A stretch of 33,219 bases of DNA from assembly GCA_038200275.1 (NCBI GenBank), contig JBBPYC010000068.1:1-33219 (forward strand). The letters are read 5' to 3'. Origin of the DNA: JBBPYC01 sp038200275 (GTDB lineage: Bacteria > Pseudomonadota > Gammaproteobacteria > Burkholderiales > Burkholderiaceae_C). Every line of letters begins with the position of its first letter. Position 1 is the stretch's first letter. The notes beneath the pieces are model-generated. The model did no database searches, was not told where the DNA came from, and saw nothing but the letters and a program-made list of their open reading frames with translations. Below are positions 15,450 to 24,476 of this stretch, piece by piece. The position numbers were made by a program, and so were the translations under genes.

Positions 15450-16430
15450 TCAATGTCCCCCAGCCGTTCTGGCCCGCAGGCGCGGGTCGACGACGAAATA
15501 GAGCAAGTCAACCACCAGGTTGATCACCACGAAGATCAGCGCGATCAGGCACAGATAGGCGGCCATCACCGGGATGTCGGCGAACGTCACGGCCTGAATG
15601 AACAGCAAGCCCATGCCGGGCCACTGGAACACCGTCTCCGTGATGATCGCAAAAGCGATCAGCGAGCCCAGCTGCAGTCCGGTGATGGTGATGACCGGCA
15701 CCAGCGTGTTCTTGAGCGCATGGCCGAAGTGGATGGCTCGGTCGGAGAGCCCCCGTGCACGCGCGAACTTGATGTAGTCGGTGCGCAGCACCTCCAGCAT
15801 TTCCGCGCGCACCAGCCGCATGATGAGCGTGAGCTGAAACACCGCCAGCGTGACGGCCGGCAGCACGATGTGGTGCCAGCCGTCGGCGGTCGCCAAGCCA
15901 CTGCTCCACCAGCCCACATTCACCACGGCGCCGCGGCCGAAGCTGGGGAACCAGCCAAGCTGCACGGCGAACACCAGGATCAGCAGGATGCCGATCAAGA
16001 AAGTCGGCAACGACACACCCAGCAGCGACAAGGTCATGAATGCCTGACTTATGAAGCTGCCGCGGCGCAGGGCCGCGTAAACGCCCATGGGAATGCCGAG
16101 CGCCAGCGCCATGATGGCCGCCACCAGCGACAGTTCGAACGTGGCTGGAAAGCGTTCGGCCAGCAGCCGCGACACCTTGGCGCCCTGGCGCAAGCTGAGC
16201 CCGAATTCGCCTTGCACCGCGTTCACCAGAAAGTGCCAGAACTGCACCACGAATGATCGGTCGAGGCCGAGATCGGCACGCAACGCACGAATCTGCTCAG
16301 GCCTGGCGTCTTGCCCCAGCAGAAACACCACGGGGTCGCCCACGTACTGAAACAACAGGAACGCGATCAAGGCCACGACGATCATCACGATCGCGGCCTG
16401 GATCAGTCGACGCAGGATAAAGGCAACCAT
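15450..16430 (-). CDS. Peptide-type ABC transporter permease (DppB/OppB-like)
   Basis: A 326-residue inner-membrane permease and first gene of the importer operon. The N-terminus MVAFILRRLIQAAIVMIVVA with FLLFQYVGDPVVFLLG, the external domain containing LRADLGLDRSFVVQFWHFL and QGEFGLSLRQGAKV, and the EAA loop DYIKFARARGLSDRAIHFGH are all standard for DppB-type proteins. The C-terminus INLVVDLLYFVVDPRLR is also typical. It starts 114 bases downstream of the glpK stop on the same strand; I see no clear terminator or promoter in that gap, so some read-through from glpK is possible. Confidence 0.92.
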   Translation of the reverse strand: MVAFILRRLIQAAIVMIVVALIAFLLFQYVGDPVVFLLGQDARPEQIRALRADLGLDRSFVVQFWHFLVNAVQGEFGLSLRQGAKVSRLLAERFPATFELSLVAAIMALALGIPMGVYAALRRGSFISQAFMTLSLLGVSLPTFLIGILLILVFAVQLGWFPSFGRGAVVNVGWWSSGLATADGWHHIVLPAVTLAVFQLTLIMRLVRAEMLEVLRTDYIKFARARGLSDRAIHFGHALKNTLVPVITITGLQLGSLIAFAIITETVFQWPGMGLLFIQAVTFADIPVMAAYLCLIALIFVVINLVVDLLYFVVDPRLRARTAGGH

Positions 16431-16544
16431 CGAGAGGCGGCTTTCGGAAGGTCGGTCATGCTATCAGAGCAACCTCGATGCAACCCCTGGGTTTTGCCCA
16501 ACCAAAGGCCACGCACTGCGACGGAAAAACGGGGGGCGATGAAG

Positions 16545-18053
16545 CTAATCCGCCGTTGCCTGCCGCACCGCCCGTTCCCAACGCGCCATCAGCTCGGCTG
16601 CATGGTCGCGCGAGCAACCCGGTTCGAACTGCCGTTGTGGCTTCCACAGCGCGGACAGTTCGTCGATGCTTGCGTAGACACCATGCGAAAGGCCGGCCAG
16701 CCAGGCGGCGCCCAAAGCGGTCGTTTCCGTCACAACCGGGCGCAAGACTGGAATGCCGAGCAGGTCGGCCTGAAACTGCATCAACAAGTCGTTCACGACG
16801 GCGCCGCCATCCACCCGCATTTCAGCGGCAGGTGTAGCACCGGACGCGGCCACGTCGAGGTTCATCGCGGTCAACAGCGCCGCGCTTTGATATGCAATGC
16901 TGTCAAGCGCCGCGCGGGCAATATGCGCGACCGAACTCCCGCGTGTCAGGCCCGTGATGGTGCCGCGCGCATCGGGCTTCCAGTACGGGGCGCCCAGGCC
17001 AGTAAACGCGGGCACCAGCATCACACCGCCCGCATCTGGCACGCTGGCTGCGAGCGCTTCGACTTCATTGCTGGCGGAGATGGCGCGCAGGCCGTCGCGC
17101 AACCACTGAACCACCGCGCCGCCAACGAACACGCCGCCTTCGAGCGCGTATTCAGGCCGGGCATTGGTCGTTTGCGCGGCACTGGTCGTGAGCAGGCCGT
17201 TGGCGCTGCGTTGAAAGCGTTTGCCAGTATGCGTCAGCATGAAGCAGCCGGTGCCGTAGGTATTCTTGGCGATGCCGGGTGCGAAGCAAGCCTGGCCGAA
17301 CAGTGCGGCCTGCTGGTCGCCAGCCACGCCGCCGATCGGGATTGCATGGCCGAGCAGGTTCGCATCGATCGCGCCGAAATGTGCGCTGGACGGCAGCACC
17401 TTCGGCATCAGCGACGGCGAGATGTCGAGCAACTGCAGCAGCTCGGCATCCCATTCATTGGTGCGCACATTGAACAGCATCGTGCGCGCCGCATTCGTCA
17501 CGTCGGTCGCGTGCACGGCGCCTTTCGTCAGCTGCCAGATCAGCCAGCTGTCCACCGTGCCAAACGCAAGTTCGCCGCGCTCGGCCTGCACGCGTGCGCC
17601 TGGCACGTTGTCCAGCAGCCAGCGCAGTTTGGTGGCCGAGAAGTAAGCATCGACCACGAGGCCGGTCTTGTCGGCGATCGATTCCGCATGGCCGGCCGCG
17701 CGCAACTCAGCGCACAGTGGCTCGGCGCGGCGGTCCTGCCAGACGATCGCGTGGTGTACGGGCTGGCCGGTCTTACGGTTCCACAGCACGGTGGTCTCGC
17801 GCTGGTTCGTGATGCCGACGGCGGCCACGGCATCGGCCTTGATGCCGGCGTTGGTGAGCGCTTCACGCGCGGTGTCCAGTTGCGTCTGCCAGATCTGCCG
17901 CGGATCGTGCTCGACCCAGCCGGGCTGCGGATAGATCTGGGGCAGTTCGCGCTGCGCGGCTCCGACGATGCGGGCACGTTCGTCGAACACGATGCTGCGC
18001 GAGCTGGAGGTGCCCTGGTCGAAGGCCAGCAGGTAAGAGGAGGAAGAAGTCAT
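16545..18053 (-). CDS. glpK: Glycerol kinase GlpK
   Basis: A 502-residue cytoplasmic FGGY-family kinase that phosphorylates glycerol with ATP to sn-glycerol 3-phosphate. The N-terminal phosphate-binding motif DQGTSSSRSIVFD is at residues 11-23. Further signatures are ITNQRETTVLWNRKTGQP, the glycerol-binding WQDRR and DAYFSATKLRWLLDN, GTVDSWLIWQLT, and the C-terminal MRVDGGAVVNDLLMQFQADLL. The length equals that of the Escherichia coli enzyme as I recall it. It is transcribed away from the helicase gene and lies separated from the other glycerol genes by that helicase. The start has only a weak ribosome-binding site. Together with GlpSTPQUV and GlpD it completes the path from external glycerol to dihydroxyacetone phosphate. 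Confidence 0.96.
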   Translation of the reverse strand: MTSSSSYLLAFDQGTSSSRSIVFDERARIVGAAQRELPQIYPQPGWVEHDPRQIWQTQLDTAREALTNAGIKADAVAAVGITNQRETTVLWNRKTGQPVHHAIVWQDRRAEPLCAELRAAGHAESIADKTGLVVDAYFSATKLRWLLDNVPGARVQAERGELAFGTVDSWLIWQLTKGAVHATDVTNAARTMLFNVRTNEWDAELLQLLDISPSLMPKVLPSSAHFGAIDANLLGHAIPIGGVAGDQQAALFGQACFAPGIAKNTYGTGCFMLTHTGKRFQRSANGLLTTSAAQTTNARPEYALEGGVFVGGAVVQWLRDGLRAISASNEVEALAASVPDAGGVMLVPAFTGLGAPYWKPDARGTITGLTRGSSVAHIARAALDSIAYQSAALLTAMNLDVAASGATPAAEMRVDGGAVVNDLLMQFQADLLGIPVLRPVVTETTALGAAWLAGLSHGVYASIDELSALWKPQRQFEPGCSRDHAAELMARWERAVRQATAD

Positions 18054-18213
18054 GGCGCGTCACTCTCATTGTTCGAATCGATCACAGCGCTCGGCTCGTG
18101 CGCGACTTGACTTTAGTGCGTCCCGCCAACCATTACAGTGACAACGAAGCAGGCACGCACGCTGCATCCCGCCCGACAAGCAACCATTCGACCCGATCGT
18201 CCGAGGCCGACCC

Positions 18214-21201
18214 ATGCGATTTCTCAAATACCAGGATCTCGATCTGCGCCGCGTCAAGCCGGCCTTTGCCAAGGTGCGCGCCGCGATCGAGGCGGGCGAC
18301 TTCAAGAGCGCCGATGTGAAGAAGCTACATGCCGGCAACTACTACCGCGCCAGGCTTGGCGGCAGCAACCGGCTGCTGCTTCAGTTCGCTCGCCACGGTG
18401 GCGAGACGGTGTGCCTGGCGCTCGAAGTGATCGAGAACCATGCGTACGACCGTTCGCGCTTTCTGCGCGGCGCGCCGATCGATGAAAGCAAGCTCGAACG
18501 CGATTCCGGGGTCGACCCGCAAGCCCTGCCCGCGAGCGAAACGGTGCCGCTGCGCTGGCTGCATACGACCCGTGTCGACTTCGAGTTGCTCGACAAGCCG
18601 ATGCAGTTCGACGATGCGCAGGAAGCGGTGCGACGCCTGCCCGCGCCGGTGGTGCTGGTCGGCTCGGCCGGGTCCGGCAAGACGGCCGTCACGTTGGCCA
18701 GGCTGCGCGAGGCGGAAGGCCGGGTGCTCTACGTCACGCAGTCGGCCTATCTGGCGCAGTCGGCGCGCGCGCTGTATGACGCGCATGGGTATGAAAACCC
18801 GGCACAGGAAGCCGACTTCCTGAGCTACCGGGAGTTTCTGGAGACCCTGCACGTGCCACCGGGCCGCGAGGTGACTTTCCAGGCGTTCGGCGGTTGGTAC
18901 GAACGCCACCGGCAGGCTGCCAAAGCGCTCGGCGAACTCGACGCGCATGCGCTGTTCGAGGAGTTTCGCGGCGTCATCGGCGCCCAGCCGACGGGGCCGC
19001 TTGCGCTGCCCGACTATCTGGCGCTGGGCCCACGCCAGAGCCTGCTTGCGCCGGAAGCGCGCGAGGCGGTGCATGCGCTGTTCGGCCGCTACCGGCAGTG
19101 GCTGGTCGAGACCGGACAGTTCGATCTGAACCTGGTCGCACACGACTGGCGCGGGCTGGCGCAACCGGCCTATGACTTCATCGTGATCGACGAGGTGCAG
19201 GACCTGACCGGCGTGCAGTTGGCGCTGGTGCTGGCCTGTCTGAAGGCGCCAGGACAGTTCCTGTTGTGCGGTGACTCGAACCAGATCGTGCATCCGAATT
19301 TTTTCTCCTGGGCGGCCGTGAAGGCGCTGTTCTGGCAGGGGCTGGCCGGCGACGCCGCACAGCGCCAGCAGCTGCAGGTGCTGCATGCCAACTTTCGCAA
19401 CACGCAGGCGGTGACGGAGATCGCCAACACGCTGCTGAAGATCAAGCAGGCACGCTTCGGCTCGATCGACCGGGAGAGCAATTTCCTGGTGCAAAGCACG
19501 TCGGGCGAGCCGGGGGAGGTCACGCTGGTGCAAGCGAAGGACTCGGCGCTCAAACAGATCGACTCCGCGACATATGCCTCGAGGCAGCATGCGGTGATCG
19601 TGCTGCGCGACGAGGACAAGGTCGCAGCGAGGGCACAGTTGCGCACGCCGCTGGTGTTCTCGGTACACGAAGCCAAGGGGCTTGAGTATCCGCACGTGGT
19701 GCTGCTGGGCATGGTGTCGGGGCAGCGTGGGGCGTATGGGGAGGTCTGCGACGGCGTCACGGCGCAGAAGCTCGACCGCACCGAACTCGACTATCGCCGC
19801 GCGAAGGACAAGGGCGACAAGTCGCTCGAGCTCTACAAGTTTTACGTGAATGCGCTGTACGTCGCAATGACGCGCGCCGTCGAGACCTTGACGATCGTCG
19901 AGTCCGACGTCGGCCATCCGCTGCTCGGGCTGCTCGGTCTCAAGGCCGGCGAAGTACGCAGTGGCACGACCCAGGCCTCGAGCCGCGAGGAATGGGCGCA
20001 GGAAGCGCGAAAACTCGAACTGCAAGGCAAGGAAGAACAGGCCCGCGCGGTGCGTGCAGCGTTCCTGCAAAGCAAGGCGATCCCCTGGACGCCGTGGAGC
20101 CGCCCCTTCATCGAAGAGATCGCGCTCAGGGCGCTCGATCGCAGCGACCCGAGCGCCAAACTGAAGCAGGCGCTGCTGGACTATGCGCTGTGGCACGGCC
20201 AGCAGGCGTGGATCGAAGCTTTGGCGCGAGCGAGTTTCCCGCCCGCGCGCAACATCGCGCCGGATGGTGACTTCGGCTGGTCCGGCTGGCTCGGCTACAT
20301 GGCAATGCCGATGGGTAGGCCGGATTATCGGCCGCCGCCACTGCAGCAACAGCCCTGGATGCGCGCGGTCGACGCGCTGCGCCAGCGCCACCTGCAGCCG
20401 TATGCGGCGAAGAACTTCAAAGATGTCTTGCGGCTATGCGACAACTACGGCGTCGATCACGCGACGCCGGTCGGCGCCACGCCGCTGCTTCTGGCCGCGC
20501 GTGCCGGCAACCTTGCGCTGGTGGACGCACTGCTCGACCAGGGCGCCGATCCGGCCATCGAAGACGAGTTCGGCCACAGCGCCTGGCAGCAGGCCGTATG
20601 CCGCGCGCTGGACGATCCGGCGTTCGGCAAGGCGGCGCTGGCTGCGCTGTTCGAGCGGATCGCGCCGACGTGCATCGACGTGCAGGTGGACGGCCGGCTG
20701 GTGCGCATCGAACGGCAGCAGGGCGAGTACTGGGTGCTCACCTTGATGCTGGCCGGCTTCAAGACGCAGTGGTCACGCTGCGCGGTGCGCACGCAGCCGG
20801 CCTGGAAATACGCGCAGGGCTTCTTTGCCGAGCAACTGCATCAAACGCTTGAACAATGCCTGCCGCCGCATCTGTGGAAACCCATCCGGCGCAAGCGCAG
20901 CTACCTGAACCAGGTGCTGGCCCGTGCCGAGGTACACAGCAACTACTTGCCGGCGCGCAAACTGTGGGCACGCACGCGCAATGGGCACTACCTGCCCAAT
21001 CCGGCGCTGCTGCTGCGCACGCGCGAGACACATCAGCAAGGCTGGCGGCCGGTGTACGACGCGCTGCAACTGGATTGGGTCGATCGCGGCTGCGGAGGGG
21101 ATGCCGAACACCTGCAGCGCCCAGCGGCGACGGTCGCGCAACTGAAAGAACGGTTGGCAGCCGGCGAGCAGGTGCCGTCCACGGGCGATGCGTTGGACTG
21201 A
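18214..21201 (+). CDS. SF1 UvrD-type helicase with RelE/ParE-like N-terminus and ankyrin-like repeat
   Basis: A 995-residue multidomain protein. Residues 1-85 resemble the RelE/ParE toxin fold (KKLHAGNYYRARLGGSNRLLLQF, split here at residues 36-58, and ENHAYDRSRF at 74-83). A full helicase core follows: Walker A GSAGSGKT (150-157), motif Ia LYVTQSAYLAQSA, motif II DEVQD (326-330), motif III LLCGDSNQI, motif IV HANFRNTQAV, motif V HEAKGLEYPHVV (from 485), motif VI YVAMTRA (549-555). Around 745-800 an ankyrin-like unit reads GATPLLLAARAGNLALVDAL. The last 190 residues are unassigned. All ATPase motifs look intact, so it is probably an active motor on DNA or RNA. It has its own divergent upstream region (possible -35 TTGACT at 18107) and converges on glpR with 37 bases between. 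It has no metabolic link to its glycerol-gene neighbours; a role in repair, RNA metabolism or defence is conjecture. Confidence 0.88.
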   Translation: MRFLKYQDLDLRRVKPAFAKVRAAIEAGDFKSADVKKLHAGNYYRARLGGSNRLLLQFARHGGETVCLALEVIENHAYDRSRFLRGAPIDESKLERDSGVDPQALPASETVPLRWLHTTRVDFELLDKPMQFDDAQEAVRRLPAPVVLVGSAGSGKTAVTLARLREAEGRVLYVTQSAYLAQSARALYDAHGYENPAQEADFLSYREFLETLHVPPGREVTFQAFGGWYERHRQAAKALGELDAHALFEEFRGVIGAQPTGPLALPDYLALGPRQSLLAPEAREAVHALFGRYRQWLVETGQFDLNLVAHDWRGLAQPAYDFIVIDEVQDLTGVQLALVLACLKAPGQFLLCGDSNQIVHPNFFSWAAVKALFWQGLAGDAAQRQQLQVLHANFRNTQAVTEIANTLLKIKQARFGSIDRESNFLVQSTSGEPGEVTLVQAKDSALKQIDSATYASRQHAVIVLRDEDKVAARAQLRTPLVFSVHEAKGLEYPHVVLLGMVSGQRGAYGEVCDGVTAQKLDRTELDYRRAKDKGDKSLELYKFYVNALYVAMTRAVETLTIVESDVGHPLLGLLGLKAGEVRSGTTQASSREEWAQEARKLELQGKEEQARAVRAAFLQSKAIPWTPWSRPFIEEIALRALDRSDPSAKLKQALLDYALWHGQQAWIEALARASFPPARNIAPDGDFGWSGWLGYMAMPMGRPDYRPPPLQQQPWMRAVDALRQRHLQPYAAKNFKDVLRLCDNYGVDHATPVGATPLLLAARAGNLALVDALLDQGADPAIEDEFGHSAWQQAVCRALDDPAFGKAALAALFERIAPTCIDVQVDGRLVRIERQQGEYWVLTLMLAGFKTQWSRCAVRTQPAWKYAQGFFAEQLHQTLEQCLPPHLWKPIRRKRSYLNQVLARAEVHSNYLPARKLWARTRNGHYLPNPALLLRTRETHQQGWRPVYDALQLDWVDRGCGGDAEHLQRPAATVAQLKERLAAGEQVPSTGDALD

Positions 21202-21238
21202 CTCAATCAAGCGGGCCCGCGCACTAAAAAAATTTCAA

Positions 21239-22039
21239 TCACTCGTACAGCCGCGACTTCGTCGGTCTCGGCTCTGCCGCTGTAACTTCGCACTGCACCT
21301 GCGCATCCGCCAGCAGCGCAGGAAACGGCTCCGGCGGCTGGGCGTCGGTGAACAGCCGGTCGATCTGGTGCAGCGTGGCCAACTGCACCATCGCGGGCCG
21401 GTTGAACTTGCTCGCGTCGGCGGCCAGCCACACTTCGCGGGCATGCGCGATGATGGTTTGCGCGACCTTCACTTCGCGCAGATCGAAGTCGCGCAAAGAC
21501 CCATCGACTTCGATGCCGGACACGCCGATCAGCGCGATGTCCACCATGAACTGGCCGATGAAGTCCACGGCCGCTTCGCCGACGATGCCGCGGTCCCGTG
21601 TGCGCACCACGCCACCGGCCACGATTACTTCGCAGTTCGGGTTGCCCGACAGGATCGCGGCGACGTTCAGATTGTTCGTGATCACGCGCAGGCCGCGGTG
21701 GCCTAACAATGCCTTGGCGATCGCTTCCGTGGTGGTGCCGATGTTGATGATGAGCGAGCAGTCGTTCGGCACCTGCGCCGCCACGGCTTCGGCGATGCGT
21801 GCCTTGCCCACCGCGTGCAGCGATTCACGCTGCGCGTGGCCGATGTTTTCCACCGTTGAGCCCGGCACCCGCACGCCGCCGTGAAAGCGCAGCAGCAACT
21901 GCTCATCGGCCAGCCGCTGTACATCGCGCCGTACCGTCTGCAAGGTCACACCGCAGGCCTCGGCCAATTGCTCGACCGAGATCGAGCCGCGTTCGCGCAC
22001 CAGTTCGAGCAGCTTCAGTTGACGGGGATTGGCATGCAT
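21239..22039 (-). CDS. glpR: DeoR-family glycerol regulon regulator GlpR
   Basis: A 266-residue DeoR-family transcription factor, by context the repressor of the glycerol genes, probably released by glycerol 3-phosphate. The N-terminal winged helix-turn-helix is seen in NPRQLKLLELVRERGSISVE and QLAEACGVTLQTVRRDVQRL, then FHGGVRVPGSTVEN. The effector domain has the sugar-phosphate isomerase-like motifs LIINIGTTTEAIAKAL, VITNNLNVAAIL, VIVAGGVVRTRDRGIVGE and GVSGIEVDGSLRDFD. The ATG at 22039 gives the usual MxxNPRQ start; a GTG at 22081 would add 14 residues without a ribosome-binding site. It is divergent from the glpSTPQUVD operon, with a 256-base spacer that probably holds both promoters and operators. 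Confidence 0.92.
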   Translation of the reverse strand: MHANPRQLKLLELVRERGSISVEQLAEACGVTLQTVRRDVQRLADEQLLLRFHGGVRVPGSTVENIGHAQRESLHAVGKARIAEAVAAQVPNDCSLIINIGTTTEAIAKALLGHRGLRVITNNLNVAAILSGNPNCEVIVAGGVVRTRDRGIVGEAAVDFIGQFMVDIALIGVSGIEVDGSLRDFDLREVKVAQTIIAHAREVWLAADASKFNRPAMVQLATLHQIDRLFTDAQPPEPFPALLADAQVQCEVTAAEPRPTKSRLYE

Positions 22040-22114
22040 CTCGAATTGGATTCTGGACGCGAATCGAAAAGAAAGGAACACTTTTAAGGGAAAACCATGA
22101 GCTCAATCGCGTGC

Positions 22115-22133
22115 AAACGAACCAAAATGAACC
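22115..22133 (+). promoter_or_regulatory. Candidate GlpR operator (tandem half-sites)
   Basis: AAACGAACC and AAAATGAACC lie head to tail between divergent glpR and glpS. DeoR-type glycerol regulators bind half-sites of the TTCGTT/AACGAA type, and a further similar sequence (TCGAAAAGAAAG) lies near 22065. This is a pattern suggestion only, and no clear -10/-35 boxes were found nearby. Confidence 0.3.
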
Positions 22134-22295
22134 CGTCCGACGCATCGACCATGAAGCATCCCTCTCGCCTGTTCCGCAACACCTCCTTAGAGGTTCCGCT
22201 TATGGCGCATGCTGTTCATTCAACGCTTCGTATGTCGCCCCGCTTAACCCGGCAGACGCCCATGCCTGCAACGCGCTTCATCTGTCAGGAGCGCC

Positions 22296-23375
22296 GTGCA
22301 GCTCACGCTTGAAGGCATCACGCGCCGGGTCGGCTCTGCGCAGTGGCTCTATCCGATGGACCTGGCGCCGCAACCGGGCGCGGTCACCGTGCTGCTGGGC
22401 GCGACCCAGGCCGGCAAGACCAGCCTGATGCGCATCATGGCCGGGCTTGACGTGCCGACCAAAGGCAAGGTGCGCGTCGACGGCAAGGACGTGACCGGCA
22501 TGCCGGTGCGCGAGCGCAACGTGGCGATGGTCTATCAGCAGTTCATCAACTACCCGTCGATGACCGTAGCCGACAACATCGGGTCGCCGCTGAAGCTGCG
22601 CCGTGAAGCGGATATCGATCAGCAGGTACGCGCGCTGGCCGAGCGGCTGCACATCGACCAGTTTTTGAATCGGCTGCCGGCTGAGCTTTCCGGCGGTCAG
22701 CAGCAACGCGTGGCGCTGGCCCGCGCGCTGGCCAAGCAGGCGCCGTTGATGCTGCTCGACGAGCCGCTGGTGAACCTCGACTACAAGCTGCGCGAGGAAC
22801 TTCGTGAAGAACTCGGTGAGCTGTTTCGCAGCGGCGACTCGACCGTGATCTATGCCACCACTGAGCCGGCCGAAGCGCTGCTGCTGGGTGGCTACACCGC
22901 GCTGATCGACGCGGGCGAACTGCTGCAGTACGGGCCAACGGCCGAAGTGTTCCACCAGCCGTGTTCGCTGCGCGTGGCGCGGGCGTTCAGCGATCCACCG
23001 ATGAATTTGCTGAAGGCACGATTCGCCGAGGACGGGGTGCGGCTCGATGCGGGGCCGGTGCTGGCACTGGGTGCACGCCACCGTCCCCGCGCGGCAGCCG
23101 CGAGCGAGGTAACCGTCGGTGTGCGCGCCGGTGCGTTGCGCGTGCAGCCAAGGGAAGGCGACATCGCGATCGCAGGCCGGGTCGATCTGGCCGAGATCTC
23201 CGGTTCGGACACGTTCGTGCACATCGCCAGCCCGGCCGGACCGCTGGTCGCGCAACTGACCGGTGTGCATTATTTTGAGATCGGCATGCCGCTGACCTTG
23301 CATCTGGCACCGGCGCAGGTGTTTCTGTTCGGCAGCGACGGCGCACTGCTGCAAGCACCGGCGCGCGGTGCCTGA
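22296..23375 (+). CDS. glpS: Glycerol ABC transporter ATPase GlpS
   Basis: A 359-residue MalK-type ATPase, first gene of the glycerol importer operon. Walker A is the variant GATQAGKT (residues 35-42), Q-loop VYQQF, full signature LSGGQ (131-135), Walker B LMLLDEP (Asp 155). The H-loop is changed: where Tyr-Val-Thr-His-Asp is usual it reads YATTE, with Thr 189 in place of the catalytic His. A TOBE-like C-terminal domain follows. GTG start at 22296, with AGGAG 4 bases upstream. It is expected to pair with GlpT on the cytoplasmic face of GlpP/GlpQ. Gene order glpS-glpT-glpP-glpQ-glpU-glpV with glpD matches the glycerol transporter described in Rhizobium leguminosarum. Confidence 0.88.
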   Translation: MQLTLEGITRRVGSAQWLYPMDLAPQPGAVTVLLGATQAGKTSLMRIMAGLDVPTKGKVRVDGKDVTGMPVRERNVAMVYQQFINYPSMTVADNIGSPLKLRREADIDQQVRALAERLHIDQFLNRLPAELSGGQQQRVALARALAKQAPLMLLDEPLVNLDYKLREELREELGELFRSGDSTVIYATTEPAEALLLGGYTALIDAGELLQYGPTAEVFHQPCSLRVARAFSDPPMNLLKARFAEDGVRLDAGPVLALGARHRPRAAAASEVTVGVRAGALRVQPREGDIAIAGRVDLAEISGSDTFVHIASPAGPLVAQLTGVHYFEIGMPLTLHLAPAQVFLFGSDGALLQAPARGA

Positions 23376-23391
23376 GCGGAGCGAAAAGTAC

Positions 23392-24476
23392 ATGGCACGC
23401 ATCGACCTCGACCTCGCCCATGCCTACATGGCCAATCCGCAAAGTGATGCGGACTACGCGCTGCTGCCGCTGCGCATGCGCTTCGACGATGGCGGCGCCT
23501 ACGCGCTGTTGGGGCCATCCGGCTGCGGCAAGACGACCATGCTGAACATCATCAGCGGGCTGGTCATGCCGTCGCACGGCAGCGTGAAGTTCGACGGGGA
23601 AGAGGTGACCGAGCGCTCCCCGCAGCAGCGCAACATCGCGCAGGTGTTCCAGTTCCCGGTCATCTACGACACCATGACGGTGGCTGAGAACCTCGCGTTC
23701 CCGCTGAAGAATCGCAAGGTGCCGGCGGACCGGATCAAGCAGCGTGTCGGCCAGATCGCCGAGATGCTGGAGATGAGCGATCAGCTTGACACGCGCGCGG
23801 CAGGCCTGGCAGCAGACGCAAAACAGAAGATTTCACTGGGCCGCGGCTTGGTGCGCGAGGACGTGTCGGCGGTGCTGTTCGACGAGCCGCTGACGGTGAT
23901 CGACCCGCATCTGAAATGGCAGTTGCGGCGCAAGTTGAAGCAGATTCACCATGAGCTGAAGCTCACCTTGATCTACGTCACGCACGACCAGGTGGAGGCG
24001 CTGACATTTGCCGATCAGGTGGTCGTGATGTCACGCGGCAAGGCCGTGCAGGTGGGATCCGCCGATGCGTTGTTCGAGCGGCCCGAGCACACGTTCGTCG
24101 GCCACTTCATCGGCTCGCCGGGCATGAACTTTCTGGTAGCGCGGGTTGCTGGTGGCCAGTTGCACGTGGCCGGTCAGCAGCTCGAACTGACGCAAGACCA
24201 GCCCGCGCTGACCGATGGCGATTACAAGCTCGGTGTGCGGCCGGAGTATGTCGAGCTGGCGCAAGAACAGGCAGCCGGCGCACTGCCGGTGCAGGTCACG
24301 CAGTTGCAGGACGTCGGCACCTATCTGATGTTGACCGCACGGGCCGATGGTCATGCGATCAAGACGCGGCTGGAACCGGCGCAGGCGGCCAGCGCACCGC
24401 AAGTCGGCGAAACGGCCTGGCTGCGCGTGCTGGGTCCGCACACCTGCTTCTACCGCAACGAGGAACTGGTCAAGCC

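Noticed and set aside
14171..15523. A 450-codon open frame on the plus strand
   Set aside because: Antisense to the M20 amidohydrolase, whose metal ligands are complete.
16311..18110. A 599-codon open frame on the plus strand
   Set aside because: It is the antisense shadow of glpK; GC-rich sequence often leaves such frames open, and its translation has no family features.
18325..20391. A 688-codon open frame on the minus strand
   Set aside because: Antisense to the helicase core, whose motifs are all intact on the plus strand; the translation is His/Arg/Gln-rich with no recognisable domain.
21202..21238. Possible bidirectional terminator between the helicase and glpR (GCGGGCCCGC with an A/T run)
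   Set aside because: The A/T run is on the wrong side for the glpR transcript and reads as A, not T, after the palindrome for the helicase transcript; the palindrome leaves no loop.
18214..22039. Helicase and glpR as part of a mobile element or defence island
   Set aside because: No integrase, transposase, flanking repeats or other defence genes were seen, so the mobility claim is not supported by this window.
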